Source of the DNA: an uncultured Prevotellaceae bacterium
GTDB lineage: Bacteria > Bacteroidota > Bacteroidia > Bacteroidales > Bacteroidaceae
Direction of reading: 5' to 3'
Length of the DNA: 64,000 nt
Assembly (NCBI GenBank): GCA_900315455.1
Contig: OMZE01000008.1
Span: forward strand, 24,128-88,127
Within the stretch, counting starts at the first letter, position 1. Each line of letters starts with the position of its first letter. Below the pieces are notes generated by a model. It did not search any database and was not told the origin of the DNA. It saw only the letters and a program-made list of their open reading frames with translations. The position numbers and the translations under genes were made by a program. Shown in pieces: positions 1 to 9,072 of this stretch.

Positions 1-1710
1 TTGCAGGATCTGCTCATCTGTGGCAGTCAGGGGCTGTGGCTGCTCCTTCACCGTTTTCGACACGAACATATCGTCGTAGAGATAGCGTTTGTTGACCGTC
101 CACATATCAACAAGACAAATGGCTGCGATGAGTGCCACCGTCCATGTGGCATTGAGTTTGCGGGCCTGATAGACCAGCAGCAGCAATGTGCCGATAAGGA
201 TGATGAGGAATGAGCGCCATGCATCGGCCGTGAAAATCGACTGTCTCACCTCACGCAGATTGGCAAGGAGCGGGTTGAGTTGGTCGGCAGGGAACTGGCT
301 GAGCGCCTGCATCTCGCTCGAAGACACGAAGTCGGAGAAGAAGAGCGTGGGCGCCACAGCGAAGAGCAGGCATACTCCTCCCGTCAGGGCGAAACTGGCA
401 TAGAGGTATTTGATGTTCTTCTTGAGCAGTTCGGGCTTGTCTACCACCTTCTTCAATGCCATCATGGCGAGCAGGGGTATGGTGAACTCGGCAATGACCA
501 GTATCGACGCCACGGTGCGGAACTTGGAATACATCGGGAAATGGTCGATGAAGAAGTCGGTAAAGGGCATGAAGTTCTTTCCCCATGAGAGGAGTATGGA
601 GAGGATGGTGGCAGCGAGCAACGCCCATTTCATCGGTCCCTTCACGATGAAGAGCCCGAGGATAAAGAGCATGACAACGAAAGCCCCCACATATACTGGA
701 CCGCTCGTGCCAGGCTGCTCACCCCAATACTGCCCTATCTGACCATATATCTGGTAATACATGGGGTCGGCCTTCTCCATCGCCTTGGTGTTAGCGGCGA
801 GGGGCACCGATGCCCCACCCTTCGTGTTGGGCACGAGCAAGGTCCATGTCTCGCCGATGCCGTAACTCCACTGGGTGATATAGTCGCGCTCCAGGCCCGA
901 GTTGGTCTGGTTGGCGTTGTCTTCCTTCACCAACTCGCTCTTCCCTCGCATCGACTCCTTGGAGTACTGGTAGGTGTGGTATAGACTGGAGATATTCATG
1001 CAGATACCTATGGCTGCTGCTATGACGCATACTGCCGACGCCTTGAAAAACCGTGCCATCTGCTTCTCCTTGAGTGCCTGCACGAAGAAGGCTACAATCA
1101 TGAAGAAGATGATGAAAAGGTAATAGTAGGTCATCTGCACGTGGTTGGCAAACACCTCGAAGGCGGTGAAAAGGGCGGTCACGACCAGGCCCGCGAAATA
1201 TTTCCCCCTATATGCCAGCACGATACCGGCTATCATCGGTGGCAGGTAGGCCAGGGCCCATACTTTCCAGATATGTCCTGCCGCTATAATGATGAAGAAA
1301 TAACTGGAGAACGCCCAGACAACGGCTCCCAAAGCCGATAGAACAGGTCTGAACTTAAAGGCTCTGAGCAGGATGTAGAAGCCGAGGAGATAGACGAAGA
1401 CATACCACACATTGTCTGGCAACCAGAGGTGATAGGCTTTGGTCACCTGTGCGAGGGCATCGGTACTGTCGTAGGAGGGAGCCGTCTGGTAGGTTGGCAT
1501 TCCTCCAAAGGTGGCGTTGCTCCATCTCGTCCGTTCTCCCGTAGCCTGGTAATATTCCAGTGCTTCCTGTCCGGCACCCCTTCCCGCAGAGGTGTCGTGC
1601 TGGTAGAGAATTCTCCCCTCGATGTCGGCAGGGAAGAAATAGGCAAACGCGATGAGTACGAACACGACCACGGCGATGATGTCGGGCAGGCATTTTTTCA
1701 AAGTTTTCAT
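1..1710 (-). CDS. YfhO-family integral membrane protein, partial (C-terminus beyond the window)
   Basis: The reading frame runs open from an ATG at 1710 to the window edge, giving 570 codons with no stop. The protein starts MKTLKKCLPDI and has many hydrophobic segments (for example around 15-30, 105-125 and 150-215) with aromatic-rich loops. This fits the Bacteroidetes YfhO family, which is usually about 800 residues, so roughly two thirds is present. YfhO proteins are multi-pass membrane proteins linked in other bacteria to glycosylation of wall polymers; the role here is unknown. A -7 element about 30 bases before the ATG suggests its own promoter and a short leader. The gene is followed upstream on the same strand by a small-RNA candidate. 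The family call comes from overall pattern, not from a catalytic motif. Confidence 0.75.
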   Translation of the reverse strand, partial: MKTLKKCLPDIIAVVVFVLIAFAYFFPADIEGRILYQHDTSAGRGAGQEALEYYQATGERTRWSNATFGGMPTYQTAPSYDSTDALAQVTKAYHLWLPDNVWYVFVYLLGFYILLRAFKFRPVLSALGAVVWAFSSYFFIIIAAGHIWKVWALAYLPPMIAGIVLAYRGKYFAGLVVTALFTAFEVFANHVQMTYYYLFIIFFMIVAFFVQALKEKQMARFFKASAVCVIAAAIGICMNISSLYHTYQYSKESMRGKSELVKEDNANQTNSGLERDYITQWSYGIGETWTLLVPNTKGGASVPLAANTKAMEKADPMYYQIYGQIGQYWGEQPGTSGPVYVGAFVVMLFILGLFIVKGPMKWALLAATILSILLSWGKNFMPFTDFFIDHFPMYSKFRTVASILVIAEFTIPLLAMMALKKVVDKPELLKKNIKYLYASFALTGGVCLLFAVAPTLFFSDFVSSSEMQALSQFPADQLNPLLANLREVRQSIFTADAWRSFLIILIGTLLLLVYQARKLNATWTVALIAAICLVDMWTVNKRYLYDDMFVSKTVKEQPQPLTATDEQILQ

Positions 1711-1739
1711 TGTTTCCTTTATTTTGTGCTTTTATGATG

Positions 1740-1747
1740 CAAAATTA
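1740..1747 (-). promoter_or_regulatory. -7 promoter element for the YfhO-family gene
   Basis: The minus strand reads TAATTTTG, an exact match to the Bacteroidetes TAnnTTTG -7 box, 30 bases before the ATG at 1710. No convincing -33 TTTG is seen. Confidence 0.5.
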
Positions 1748-1792
1748 GATAAAAAATCCGATATTGTATGCCTGTTCACGAAAAAAGCCCTC

Positions 1793-1832
1793 AAAAAAAA
1801 TTCCGGCCAGATGTATCTCTACATCCAGCCGG
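1793..1832 (-). terminator. Intrinsic terminator
   Basis: An imperfect stem (arms 1803-1815 and 1820-1832, two mismatches) is followed on the minus strand by a run of eight or more T (1793-1802). It ends the small-RNA candidate. Confidence 0.75.
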
Positions 1833-1980
1833 AATAAACTATTATTCAACTCTCTCAAATGATTTTACCTTAAAAATTTAACGAAACACCTAAATTATGA
1901 CTCGCAAGCGAGATATATTCTGTCTTCGTCATCCCAAAGCAATCTTTTACCTCACTAATACCAAGTGAAAAGATTCTCTG
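1793..1980 (-). ncRNA. Candidate structured small RNA (about 188 nt)
   Basis: The segment is bracketed by a promoter box (1987-1994) and an intrinsic terminator (1793-1832), and contains no plausible coding frame. Three structures are visible. A 5' hairpin pairs AATCTTTT with AAAAGATT (1941-1948 with 1968-1975), with an inner CACT/AGTG helix. A middle stem pairs ACGAA and ACA at 1881-1888 with TGT and TTCGT at 1921-1929, enclosing the hairpin CTCG-CAAG-CGAG (1901-1912). The terminator hairpin closes the 3' end. It could be a free small RNA or the leader of the YfhO-family gene, but that gene has its own promoter box after the terminator. The length is similar to 6S RNA, but the three separate hairpins do not look like the 6S rod. 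Identity unknown. Confidence 0.5.
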
Positions 1981-1986
1981 ACATTG

Positions 1987-1994
1987 CAAATATA
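1987..1994 (-). promoter_or_regulatory. -7 promoter element of the small-RNA candidate
   Basis: The minus strand reads TATATTTG followed by C. A TTTTTG stretch 22 bases upstream could be the -33 element. There is no gene between here and the terminator at 1793-1832. Confidence 0.55.
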
Positions 1995-2073
1995 GGCAGA
2001 AAAATACGGTTTCGCCCAAAAATCCGCCTCATTTTCAAATAATCATGCAGTTTTTTGACATAAATCAAGTCTT

Positions 2074-2128
2074 GATTTGTCTTGATTTGAGATTTGAGGA
2101 TTGAGGATTGAGGTTTGAGGTTTCAGAT
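2074..2128. repeat. Low-complexity TTGATTTG/ATTGAGG repeats
   Basis: Degenerate direct repeats of 7-8 bases (TTGATTTG, TTGAGGA, TTGAGGT) fill this part of the 537-base spacer between the YfhO-family and LysM genes. Similar tracts occur at 16820-16845, 19730-19757 and 24075-24120. Nothing else is seen from 2129 to 2247 apart from pyrimidine-rich sequence. Confidence 0.6.
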
Positions 2129-2247
2129 GTTCTTGCTATTCTCTTTCACTTCCTTTCCATTCCTTTTCCTTCAAAAGTGCATATGTCCCTTTTAGTCCTC
2201 TTTAACTCCCCTTCCATTCCGTAGGTTGAGCGAATGCGAAACTTTGG

Positions 2248-3177
2248 TCAATAGACCTTCAGCCTATGTCCTGGCTGAATGGTATAATTGGGGGAAAGGT
2301 GGTTCATCTTGTAGAGTGAGGTGAGCCGTATGCCATATTTCTGTGAGATAAGATACATGCTCTCACCGGGTTGCACCACATGGCACTGTCCCTTGAACCT
2401 GGCTTCGGCATGCTTCTGTTTCTTCTTCAGGTATATCACGTCGCCATCGCGCAAGGGTTCGGTCACACTCCGCTCGTTGTACTTAGCGAGTTTCGATGCC
2501 GGCACACCCAACTCCCGTCCTAACGATTCAAACGAATCCCCATTGTGGGAGTAGACGAAATAATTCTGATTATACTGCATCACCGTATGGGGCGGGTGAA
2601 CCGCCACGGCCTTACCGCTGCTTACGGCTGGCGGCGCAGGTGTGGTCACCCTCCGCTGTGTAGGAACCCTGTCATACTCATAGAGTTTGTAAGTCTCGAT
2701 GATACTGATAAGTCTTTGTGCATAAGCGGGATTGGTGGCATAGCCACACTCCTTCAGTCCGCGTGCCCATCCCTTGTAATCTGTCGTACTGAGTGAGAAG
2801 AGGCGCTGGTAACGCTCCCTGCCGGCAAGGAAAAGGCTGTGGTCCTCAAAACTCTCCCTTACGGAGTCGTATGCTCTGAAACTCTCCTGTCTGCGGTCGT
2901 CGTCATGGCGCAAGGTCCTTCCGCTCCATCCATGGCTCTTTATACCAAAGTGGTTGTTGCCATGCGTGGAGAGGTAACTCTTGCCTGCCCCACTCTCAAG
3001 CAGGCCCTGGGCCAGGGTTATGGATGCGGGAATGCGATACCTCACCATTTCTTCAATGGCGATGTCTTTGTATCTGTCGATATAGGCTTGATAGTCAGCA
3101 TTCCATCTCACCTGTTGTGCGCCTGCTGTCAATGCACAGAGAAGACAGCAAATCACTAAAGCAAAAATTCTTCTCAT
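2248..3177 (-). CDS. Secreted glucosaminidase (peptidoglycan hydrolase) with two LysM domains
   Basis: The 309-residue protein probably cleaves the glycan backbone of peptidoglycan in the periplasm. It begins with a signal peptide (MRRIFALV...ALTAGAQQ). The frame is open further upstream, but this start fits the signal peptide and lies about 100 bases after a promoter box. Residues about 35-175 form a glucosaminidase domain: the SITLAQGLLESGAGKS segment contains the expected catalytic Glu, followed by the GNNHFGIK motif. Two LysM modules follow, about 205-260 and 263-309 (GESMYLISQKYGI...LSPNYTIQPGHRLKVY), which bind peptidoglycan. The gene stands alone on its transcript. Confidence 0.88.
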   Translation of the reverse strand: MRRIFALVICCLLCALTAGAQQVRWNADYQAYIDRYKDIAIEEMVRYRIPASITLAQGLLESGAGKSYLSTHGNNHFGIKSHGWSGRTLRHDDDRRQESFRAYDSVRESFEDHSLFLAGRERYQRLFSLSTTDYKGWARGLKECGYATNPAYAQRLISIIETYKLYEYDRVPTQRRVTTPAPPAVSSGKAVAVHPPHTVMQYNQNYFVYSHNGDSFESLGRELGVPASKLAKYNERSVTEPLRDGDVIYLKKKQKHAEARFKGQCHVVQPGESMYLISQKYGIRLTSLYKMNHLSPNYTIQPGHRLKVY

Positions 3178-3280
3178 AATCCTATCAATCAGTGATCCTT
3201 CGTGGCAAACGGCCGTAGTTTTGAATTGCTTATCTGGCAATAAGGTTGGTTCCCAATAAGCCATAATCGGTAAAGTATGG

Positions 3281-3288
3281 CAAAGATA
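3281..3288 (-). promoter_or_regulatory. -7 promoter element for the LysM glucosaminidase
   Basis: The minus strand reads TATCTTTG followed by C, about 104 bases before the ATG at 3177. This supports the downstream start over the longer open frame, whose start at 3558 lies before the promoter. Confidence 0.6.
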
Positions 3289-3412
3289 GCCTTTTATTTG
3301 CAAAGAATAGCATTTTTTGCTTTTTTTAACTACTGGAAGGGGGGATAGGAAATGCAGAGAACTGGAATAGAGAGACGGCCTCACATTTTTCGCTATTACA
3401 CTATAAATACAA

Positions 3413-3461
3413 CACAGAGATACAGAGAAACAGAGAAAAATACAAACTCCATATCTCTGTG
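3413..3461. repeat. Inverted repeat with AGAGA-rich loop
   Basis: CACAGAGATA (3413-3422) is matched by TATCTCTGTG (3452-3461). The intervening sequence repeats CAGAGAAA. It lies in the 420-base gene-free stretch 3178-3597, where otherwise only the promoter at 3281-3288 is seen. Function unknown. Confidence 0.5.
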
Positions 3462-3597
3462 CCTCTATGTTGACAGTGATATTCGGTGCATCATTTTGAG
3501 TGTTGCCCAATTCGTTACTAAGGAGGACAAGAGGTAAAGAAGACGGAAAACGAATCAAAAACTCCGTAACTGTGATCTACAGGAATGGATACCCCGA

Positions 3598-4341
3598 CTA
3601 AAAACTCTCTTCCTCTTCTTTTTTCCTGTTAAGAAAGATGCTGAGCAATAGTCCGAGAAGCAGCAGCGGTAGCCCTATGACAAGGCACCATGGAAAATGC
3701 GCGAAACTCAGGCCTACAGCCACGACAAATCCCACCGCCATTCCCGTCAGCAACCTTGAAATGGTGAGGTAACTGGGCACCCTTCCTCCTGTCAGCGAGT
3801 TGGCGATGGAAAACAACAGCCCGAAAATGAATCCACCTTGGTTTCCTATGCTCTGCACGAGCATCACTGCCGCGGCTATGCCAACCATCGAATTGAGCGT
3901 AATCTGAGAGATGTTCATGAAGGAGTACAGCATCAGCGCTGCACCCATCCCGCCCAAAAATGGAGCAATTCCACGCGAGGTTTCCATGCCTATGTTTGAG
4001 AACATTCCTTTGAGTCCTCCAGCCACTCCGAAGAACGGCCATTTCTTCTCGAAAAGAGGAAGGATGGCGCTGTTGACGAACACGGCCATCACCACTTTTC
4101 CCACGATGCCGCCGAGCGCTCCAAGCACTCCACCGAAAAGTCCTCCCTCGGCAAAAGAGAGGAAACTCACCACTTTCGCCCATATCGGCAGTTCCATCTT
4201 GGATGAATAGTAGCCGATGACCAACCATACCGCTCCGATGACAAGGATCGGCAGAAATCGCAGGGGATGCTTGAGGGAATCGGCACACTTGTTGAGGCAT
4301 TCCTTCAGGAATTCTCCCACTCCTATATTCTCGTTAACCAT
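3598..4341 (-). CDS. Multi-pass membrane protein of unknown function
   Basis: The protein has 247 residues and no recognised family. It has about five or six hydrophobic segments (around 28-45, 60-95, 125-145, 150-175, 190-210 and 215-240) rich in Gly and Ala (GGLFGGVLGALGGIVGK), then a charged KKEEEE tail. A cytoplasmic N-terminus with two Cys-containing helices (FLKECLNKCADSLKHP) precedes the first segment. It is the last gene of a leftward cluster with the triple-GYF protein (58 bases upstream) and the large secreted protein, which suggests they work together at the envelope. No catalytic motif is visible. Confidence 0.7.
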   Translation of the reverse strand: MVNENIGVGEFLKECLNKCADSLKHPLRFLPILVIGAVWLVIGYYSSKMELPIWAKVVSFLSFAEGGLFGGVLGALGGIVGKVVMAVFVNSAILPLFEKKWPFFGVAGGLKGMFSNIGMETSRGIAPFLGGMGAALMLYSFMNISQITLNSMVGIAAAVMLVQSIGNQGGFIFGLLFSIANSLTGGRVPSYLTISRLLTGMAVGFVVAVGLSFAHFPWCLVIGLPLLLLGLLLSIFLNRKKEEEESF

Positions 4342-4399
4342 ATATATTGTTCAATAAATATACTTATCAGAAAAAAGAAACGGTGAAAATCGGCCGTGT

Positions 4400-5425
4400 C
4401 TATCCACGACGCAGGGCGGCCGCTATCAACGGCACCTCTGAGGCTCTCTTCCACTCAGTCATACCCGCTGCCCACACCAGCGACTCAGGCTTGAGTCCGG
4501 CACGCAACAAATCGTCGATGGTGAAAGGTCCGACCTGGCGGTTTTCCCTGTCCAGCATATAGTAGCGCACCTGTGCAGAAGTGCCCTGCGGCGGAACGGG
4601 CGCCTGCTGGGGTGGCGCTGTCGCGGCAGTGATGGCAGTTGCTATCAACGGTACGTCTGCAGCCCTTACCCACTGCGACATACCTTCTGCCCACACCAGC
4701 GACTCAGGTGTGAGTCCGATGCGCAGAAGCCCATCCACTGTGTGAGGACCGGTCTGCTGGTTGTCCTTGCCTATCATGTAGTAGAGTGGTGCTTCTGTCT
4801 GGGGAGTGCCTGCCTGTGGCACAGAAGCCGCAGCAGCGGCTGGTTCTGCGGGAGACAGCGCCATCATTATCTCACTCACCTGTCCGGCTTTCACCCACGT
4901 GCTCATGCCTTTGGCCCACACGAGGGTGTCGGCTGTGACGTGTCTGTGCTTCAGTTGCTGCACATTGAAAGGACCTTCCTGGCGCCCGTTGTCCATGATA
5001 TAGTATATGGCTGACTTCTTCTCCTGCTCCAGTCCATCTGTGATGGCTTTGTTGACAGCCTCCTCTATGGCTTCTTCCTCCCGTAGCGACTCACGGAGTT
5101 CGTTCAGTAAGAGGTCACGCTCTTCGCCCGGCTCCATAGGTATGAACAGCCATTGTGTGAGATACTCAAGTCCAGGACAGATACCGATGGCTCCCTCTCG
5201 TGATACGTAGTAGAAACTGGGCTCAGAGATTTCATGTTCCTCGTCATGTCTTTTAGCCAGTTCGAAGATGTCCTTGAGCGTGAAAGGCAGTCCTTCTTCC
5301 ACCGAACGCCACACCAGGCAGTGGGTTGAAGCCACTGCCAGGGCCTGCATCAGGAAGTGGTAGTGCCCGGTCCAGAATGCACGCTCGGAATACTCTCTGT
5401 TTCTCTTTACTTTCTCGTTGTCCAT
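4400..5425 (-). CDS. Triple GYF_2 (DUF4339) domain protein
   Basis: A 341-residue, probably cytoplasmic protein. The first 135 residues form an alpha-helical domain of unknown type ending in an acidic helix (LLLNELRESLREEEAIEEAV). Three GYF_2 repeats follow at about 140-185, 213-260 and 290-338. Each has the YY(I/M) start, a GP(F/H) turn, the LVWA-GM-W signature and a final helix. GYF_2 domains are thought to bind proline-rich or membrane-associated partners; here the domains are separated by Ala/Pro/Gln linkers. It sits between a membrane protein and a large secreted protein on the same strand, so an adaptor role is a reasonable inference. The partner is not known. Confidence 0.82.
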   Translation of the reverse strand: MDNEKVKRNREYSERAFWTGHYHFLMQALAVASTHCLVWRSVEEGLPFTLKDIFELAKRHDEEHEISEPSFYYVSREGAIGICPGLEYLTQWLFIPMEPGEERDLLLNELRESLREEEAIEEAVNKAITDGLEQEKKSAIYYIMDNGRQEGPFNVQQLKHRHVTADTLVWAKGMSTWVKAGQVSEIMMALSPAEPAAAAASVPQAGTPQTEAPLYYMIGKDNQQTGPHTVDGLLRIGLTPESLVWAEGMSQWVRAADVPLIATAITAATAPPQQAPVPPQGTSAQVRYYMLDRENRQVGPFTIDDLLRAGLKPESLVWAAGMTEWKRASEVPLIAAALRRG

Positions 5426-5503
5426 TCTCGTTGTAGTATTTATTGTTGTTATTATTCGTTTAATGGTACAGAATTACTCTTCGTGGTCCGTCAGGCGGGA
5501 CGG

Positions 5504-8089
5504 TCATTTTTTCCTTGACAATTTATCCCTGATGGCCATCAGGTCTTTTACGAATCCAACGGCGTCGTCTTTCAGCCCTCCAGCCACGGTGCCTGCCCAT
5601 CCATGTGCTCCGGTCTGGTTCAGAAGTTCTGTGGTGGAGGTGGTGATCAGGTTGCCGAGGTCCACCTTGCCACCGAAAGTGACATTGCTCGTCCCGGTGA
5701 TACTGAATTTGCCCTTTTCGTCAAATAAGTTCCATCCCTTCAATTTGGTATTTTTTGTCAGGTCTAGTTCTGAGTTGAACCACTTGTTAATTTTATTCGC
5801 TGTATTATCACTGAACCGCAGTCCGGTGTCGGTGTCGATGTTGCGCAAGGCAGGGTTCAGCGCCTGCGATGCGGAATCCTTTAAGGTGTTCATACCGAAA
5901 TTCAGTGCCTTGCCTGTGAGGAAATCCATGGTCTTGCTGGCTCCGGCTTTGAGCATGGCGTCAAAGGTGTCAGCCATATTGCCCTTCTTCTCGTATGTGG
6001 ACAAGCCTTCTTTCAAAGCCTCCGTTCCGAGGACAATACCATATTCCTTGAATGGATTTTTCGTCAGGTCACCTGCCTGGTTCTGTATCACGCCGAGTAT
6101 TCCCTGATTCATTCCCAACGCCACATGGCCCACGGCATAGCGTAGTTCCATGCCATCCGCATAAGCCTCACTGGCAGCAACACATGTCGACTTCAGGAAA
6201 GTGTAGGCGTTCTTGACCGCCCGGCCGCCCGGCACGCATTCTCCCATGATGTTGATGGTCACCTCGGCCGTCTTGTCTATCACTTCCGCGACCTTGATGG
6301 CTTTGTCATAATATTTCACTATCTTTTCCTGACGAGCCTTCTCCTCCAAGGCTTGCTCCTGAACCTGTTTTATCTTATTGGTGAGATTCTCAACCGTGGT
6401 ACTATACTTCATAGCGAGTTTATCAAGGTATTGCTCCTTTTGCAATTTTCTCTCGCTCTCGGCCACAATATCCTTGTATTCCTTCATCTCGTCGGAATAT
6501 CCGCGCGCACGGTCTATTGCGAGTTGTGTTTCCCTCTGAGCACGTTGCTCTGCTAAGTTCTGTGCAGCCTTATTGGCATTGAAGAGCACATACTCCGAAT
6601 TCTCAACCGAGAAACGAACCCTCTCCTCAAGGTCGGCACTGGTGTATTCATCGGCGCCCTGACCGTAATATTTCACCCACTTCCCGTCTTCGGTGGGATA
6701 AAACTCGGTCTTCACACCTGTGGCAGGATCGGTGACAGTGACGGTGCCGTCGGAACCCTCGTGGATGTAGCGTTCGCATAGTTCGGGATAATCCGTGGAG
6801 TGGAACAGTTTCAAGTCATCAGGATTCGGCGTTGGTGTCTTTTCTTCCGGAGTATCCTCCTCATCAGGGCGTTTTGAAGGCATTCCCTCCGAGGGTGGCT
6901 CGGATGTGCCCGGCCAGGGAGATGATTCTCCACCGCCTCCAATGATGTTGTCTGTCAGACTCTCGGCTATGGCTGCTCCTGAGCCGCCAATAAAACCACC
7001 TAAACCTGTTCCGAGAAGGATGGATGTTAAGATTGAGATGGTGTTGATTACCATCGATTCTTTCTCATCAGTATGCTCACCAAGTCCCAGTTCGTCGCCC
7101 TCGCCTTTGAGCCAGTCAAAAAGACTCTCCGTATATCCTTTCAAGGCTTCTTTGTCTTCTTTGGAAAGTATCATGTCCGGATCAGCCTTGACCATGATTT
7201 TCTCCACCTCGAAGTACACACGAGCCCAAGGCCGTTTTATGGCTTCCAATTGTGAGCCACTGAGGTATTTTTCTATTTTCAGTTTTTCTCCCGGCGGACT
7301 CAACAAGTTGGTACTGAGGATGAGAAATAGTTTGTTGCCTCCTTTGAAATAAATGAAATGGCTGAGTGCATCGTCGATACCGGCAGGTTTGAACATGTTT
7401 ACCGTTTCATCATATCTCCTGTCATTTTTAACACTTGAAGAACTGCTTGATGAACCCGGTATATATGTTATAGGACCAGAGCCGATTTGTTGGCATTTCA
7501 TTGTATAATTGAAGCCTATGCCGTTATCCGTTTGAGCGAGCGTCAGGTTGGTGATATCCATGTGTAGTCTATAAGTGAAATCCTTCACTTCGGTATCATC
7601 GAAATACTTGGATTTTGTGCGTTCTCGGGTAACCATCTTATAAGAGATGTCGTAGGAACGGCTCACGCTTTCATCAAAAGAAATGCAGAATCCGGCTTCG
7701 TTGACCGGGACTCCACGGAAGCCCATATTATCAATGTATTCGATACTTTGGAGGGTGGTTGTTTTGGTAGTAGGAGTACTACGGCTCGTATTATTATAGG
7801 CCCAGTCTTTGACATTTATCCATTCCTCCACATAACCGGCGGCGACGATGGGCTTTATACGCAGTCCATAGATTTCCTCACCCGAATTTTTAAGCACTTC
7901 GTTAATGTCGATATCTCCCTGGTCGTAGTCGCGTCTCAGGTCGGTAGTGGTGATGTCCTGCAAATGGAAGAATTCCACAGGGTCAACCCACACCAAACCG
8001 GCTTCCACTTGCTCACCATCGGCAAGAGCCGTGAGTGGAATAGAGGAGGTGAAGAGCCAAATGATGAAAAGTAGTGTTGTCTTTCTCAT
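5504..8089 (-). CDS. Large secreted protein with glycine-zipper segment and coiled coil, function unknown
   Basis: The 861-residue protein begins with a signal peptide (MRKTTLLFIIWLFTSSIPLTALA). The first 330 residues look like a beta-rich domain with a poly-Ser linker near 225. A hydrophobic Gly-rich stretch near 345-380 (SILLGTGLGGFIGGSGAAI) looks like a membrane or pore-type glycine zipper. A Pro/Glu-rich linker (about 385-420) is followed by a short domain (about 425-480) and a long charged coiled coil (about 500-600). The C-terminal 250 residues are mixed alpha and Gly-rich. Family not recognised. It is first in the three-gene leftward cluster, with a promoter box just upstream. The layout resembles surface or toxin-like proteins, but there is no direct proof of this. 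Confidence 0.7.
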   Translation of the reverse strand: MRKTTLLFIIWLFTSSIPLTALADGEQVEAGLVWVDPVEFFHLQDITTTDLRRDYDQGDIDINEVLKNSGEEIYGLRIKPIVAAGYVEEWINVKDWAYNNTSRSTPTTKTTTLQSIEYIDNMGFRGVPVNEAGFCISFDESVSRSYDISYKMVTRERTKSKYFDDTEVKDFTYRLHMDITNLTLAQTDNGIGFNYTMKCQQIGSGPITYIPGSSSSSSSVKNDRRYDETVNMFKPAGIDDALSHFIYFKGGNKLFLILSTNLLSPPGEKLKIEKYLSGSQLEAIKRPWARVYFEVEKIMVKADPDMILSKEDKEALKGYTESLFDWLKGEGDELGLGEHTDEKESMVINTISILTSILLGTGLGGFIGGSGAAIAESLTDNIIGGGGESSPWPGTSEPPSEGMPSKRPDEEDTPEEKTPTPNPDDLKLFHSTDYPELCERYIHEGSDGTVTVTDPATGVKTEFYPTEDGKWVKYYGQGADEYTSADLEERVRFSVENSEYVLFNANKAAQNLAEQRAQRETQLAIDRARGYSDEMKEYKDIVAESERKLQKEQYLDKLAMKYSTTVENLTNKIKQVQEQALEEKARQEKIVKYYDKAIKVAEVIDKTAEVTINIMGECVPGGRAVKNAYTFLKSTCVAASEAYADGMELRYAVGHVALGMNQGILGVIQNQAGDLTKNPFKEYGIVLGTEALKEGLSTYEKKGNMADTFDAMLKAGASKTMDFLTGKALNFGMNTLKDSASQALNPALRNIDTDTGLRFSDNTANKINKWFNSELDLTKNTKLKGWNLFDEKGKFSITGTSNVTFGGKVDLGNLITTSTTELLNQTGAHGWAGTVAGGLKDDAVGFVKDLMAIRDKLSRKK

Positions 8090-8141
8090 GGTTGTTTTTA
8101 TGATGGGTGTATACTAATATCTTGCATTTTGACTTGTTCTG

Positions 8142-8149
8142 CAAATATA
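8142..8149 (-). promoter_or_regulatory. -7 promoter element for the 861-residue secreted protein cluster
   Basis: The minus strand reads TATATTTG followed by C, 53 bases before the ATG at 8089. The spacings 78 and 58 bases between the three genes are compatible with one transcript. Confidence 0.55.
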
Positions 8150-8280
8150 AAAAAAATTTCAACTCATTTCGCTCATTTTTAATTTATTTAACAATCAGGA
8201 TTCGTGATTATTTGAACTGTTAAGTTGTGTCCAAATTTCTGGGTTCGCTTCAAACTCCGTCCCTTCTAAGATCTACTTGC

Positions 8281-8748
8281 TTATGGAATCAGGTAGTTGA
8301 GCACGCTCTCCCAGTCAGGGAACTTTTCACTGCCGAAATGGATGTGGTGGTCGCCGAACTGGTCCGCACCGTGTTTCGTGCGGTCATCGATGAGATAGGC
8401 GCCAGATTGGAAACACAGGTTTTTGTGGTGCGAGAAGATGATACGCTTGTAAAAGATATCTCCGAAATACTTCCTCACCCAATTGTGTTTGTCTTGCAGG
8501 GCCGTGGGATTGTCCCATGGGGATGTGGTGAGGATATAGCAATCGTATTTGTCTTTCAGCACATTCACAGCATCTATGGCTCCCGGCATTGGCTTCATCA
8601 ATGCAAATAACCCCGGGATGTCCTCGTAGAAGGGTTCGCCATTACCGTCATCTGCATACTTGGCTTTCACTTCTTCACTCACTTGATCGAGTCCGCTTTG
8701 AAAGTCGACCAATACGTTGTCCATGTCAAAATAGAGTACCGTTTTCAT
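8281..8748 (-). CDS. 5'(3')-deoxyribonucleotidase-like HAD phosphatase
   Basis: The 155-residue protein has HAD motif I as DMDNVLVDF (residues 8-16, nucleophile Asp8 and acid/base Asp10), motif II in LTTSPWDNP, a conserved Lys in the KRIIFSHHK segment, and motif III as LIDDRTKHG. This matches the compact NT5C-type deoxyribonucleotidases that remove phosphate from deoxynucleoside monophosphates. No cap domain larger than the NT5C type is present. It is a single gene; no strict promoter box is seen in front of it. The substrate is not provable from sequence. Confidence 0.85.
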   Translation of the reverse strand: MKTVLYFDMDNVLVDFQSGLDQVSEEVKAKYADDGNGEPFYEDIPGLFALMKPMPGAIDAVNVLKDKYDCYILTTSPWDNPTALQDKHNWVRKYFGDIFYKRIIFSHHKNLCFQSGAYLIDDRTKHGADQFGDHHIHFGSEKFPDWESVLNYLIP

Positions 8749-9035
8749 TTTATAAATCTTTTGGTTTACGATGACAAAATAGTCACATCAATAGAATAAT
8801 TCAAAAAAGAAAAACCCAAATACCGCAGCACTTTAGTTTACCATTTTATAAGTTCCTGAGTAACAAAAGGTTGCCATAAATATTTCCATGTCAGTTTTTT
8901 CACTTATCATAGTGCTGCAAAACAAAACAAGCAAAATCAGCAATGGCAAGGCAAATATAAGCAAAAAATCACAGAAAATCACCCCATTCGGTGGAAATTT
9001 ACGTGAGAGAACTATTTTCCCGTCATAGGTCCCCG
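8749..9035. other. Gene-free spacer
   Basis: AT-rich spacer of nearly 290 bases between the nucleotidase start and the terminator at 9036-9072. A short open frame on the minus strand (8833-9090) runs through that terminator and has no family features, so it is not called. Confidence 0.5.
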
Positions 9036-9072
9036 AAAAAAAGGGCTTGCAAGGTGTTAACCCTGCAAGCCC
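9036..9072 (-). terminator. Strong intrinsic terminator of the 905-residue secreted protein gene
   Basis: The stem GGGCTTGCA/TGCAAGCCC (9043-9051 with 9064-9072), with extra inner pairs, is followed on the minus strand by seven T (9036-9042). It lies 62 bases after the stop at 9134. Confidence 0.85.

Noticed and set aside
1793-1980. 6S RNA
   Set aside because: Length fits, but the visible pairing is three separate hairpins rather than one long rod with a central bubble.
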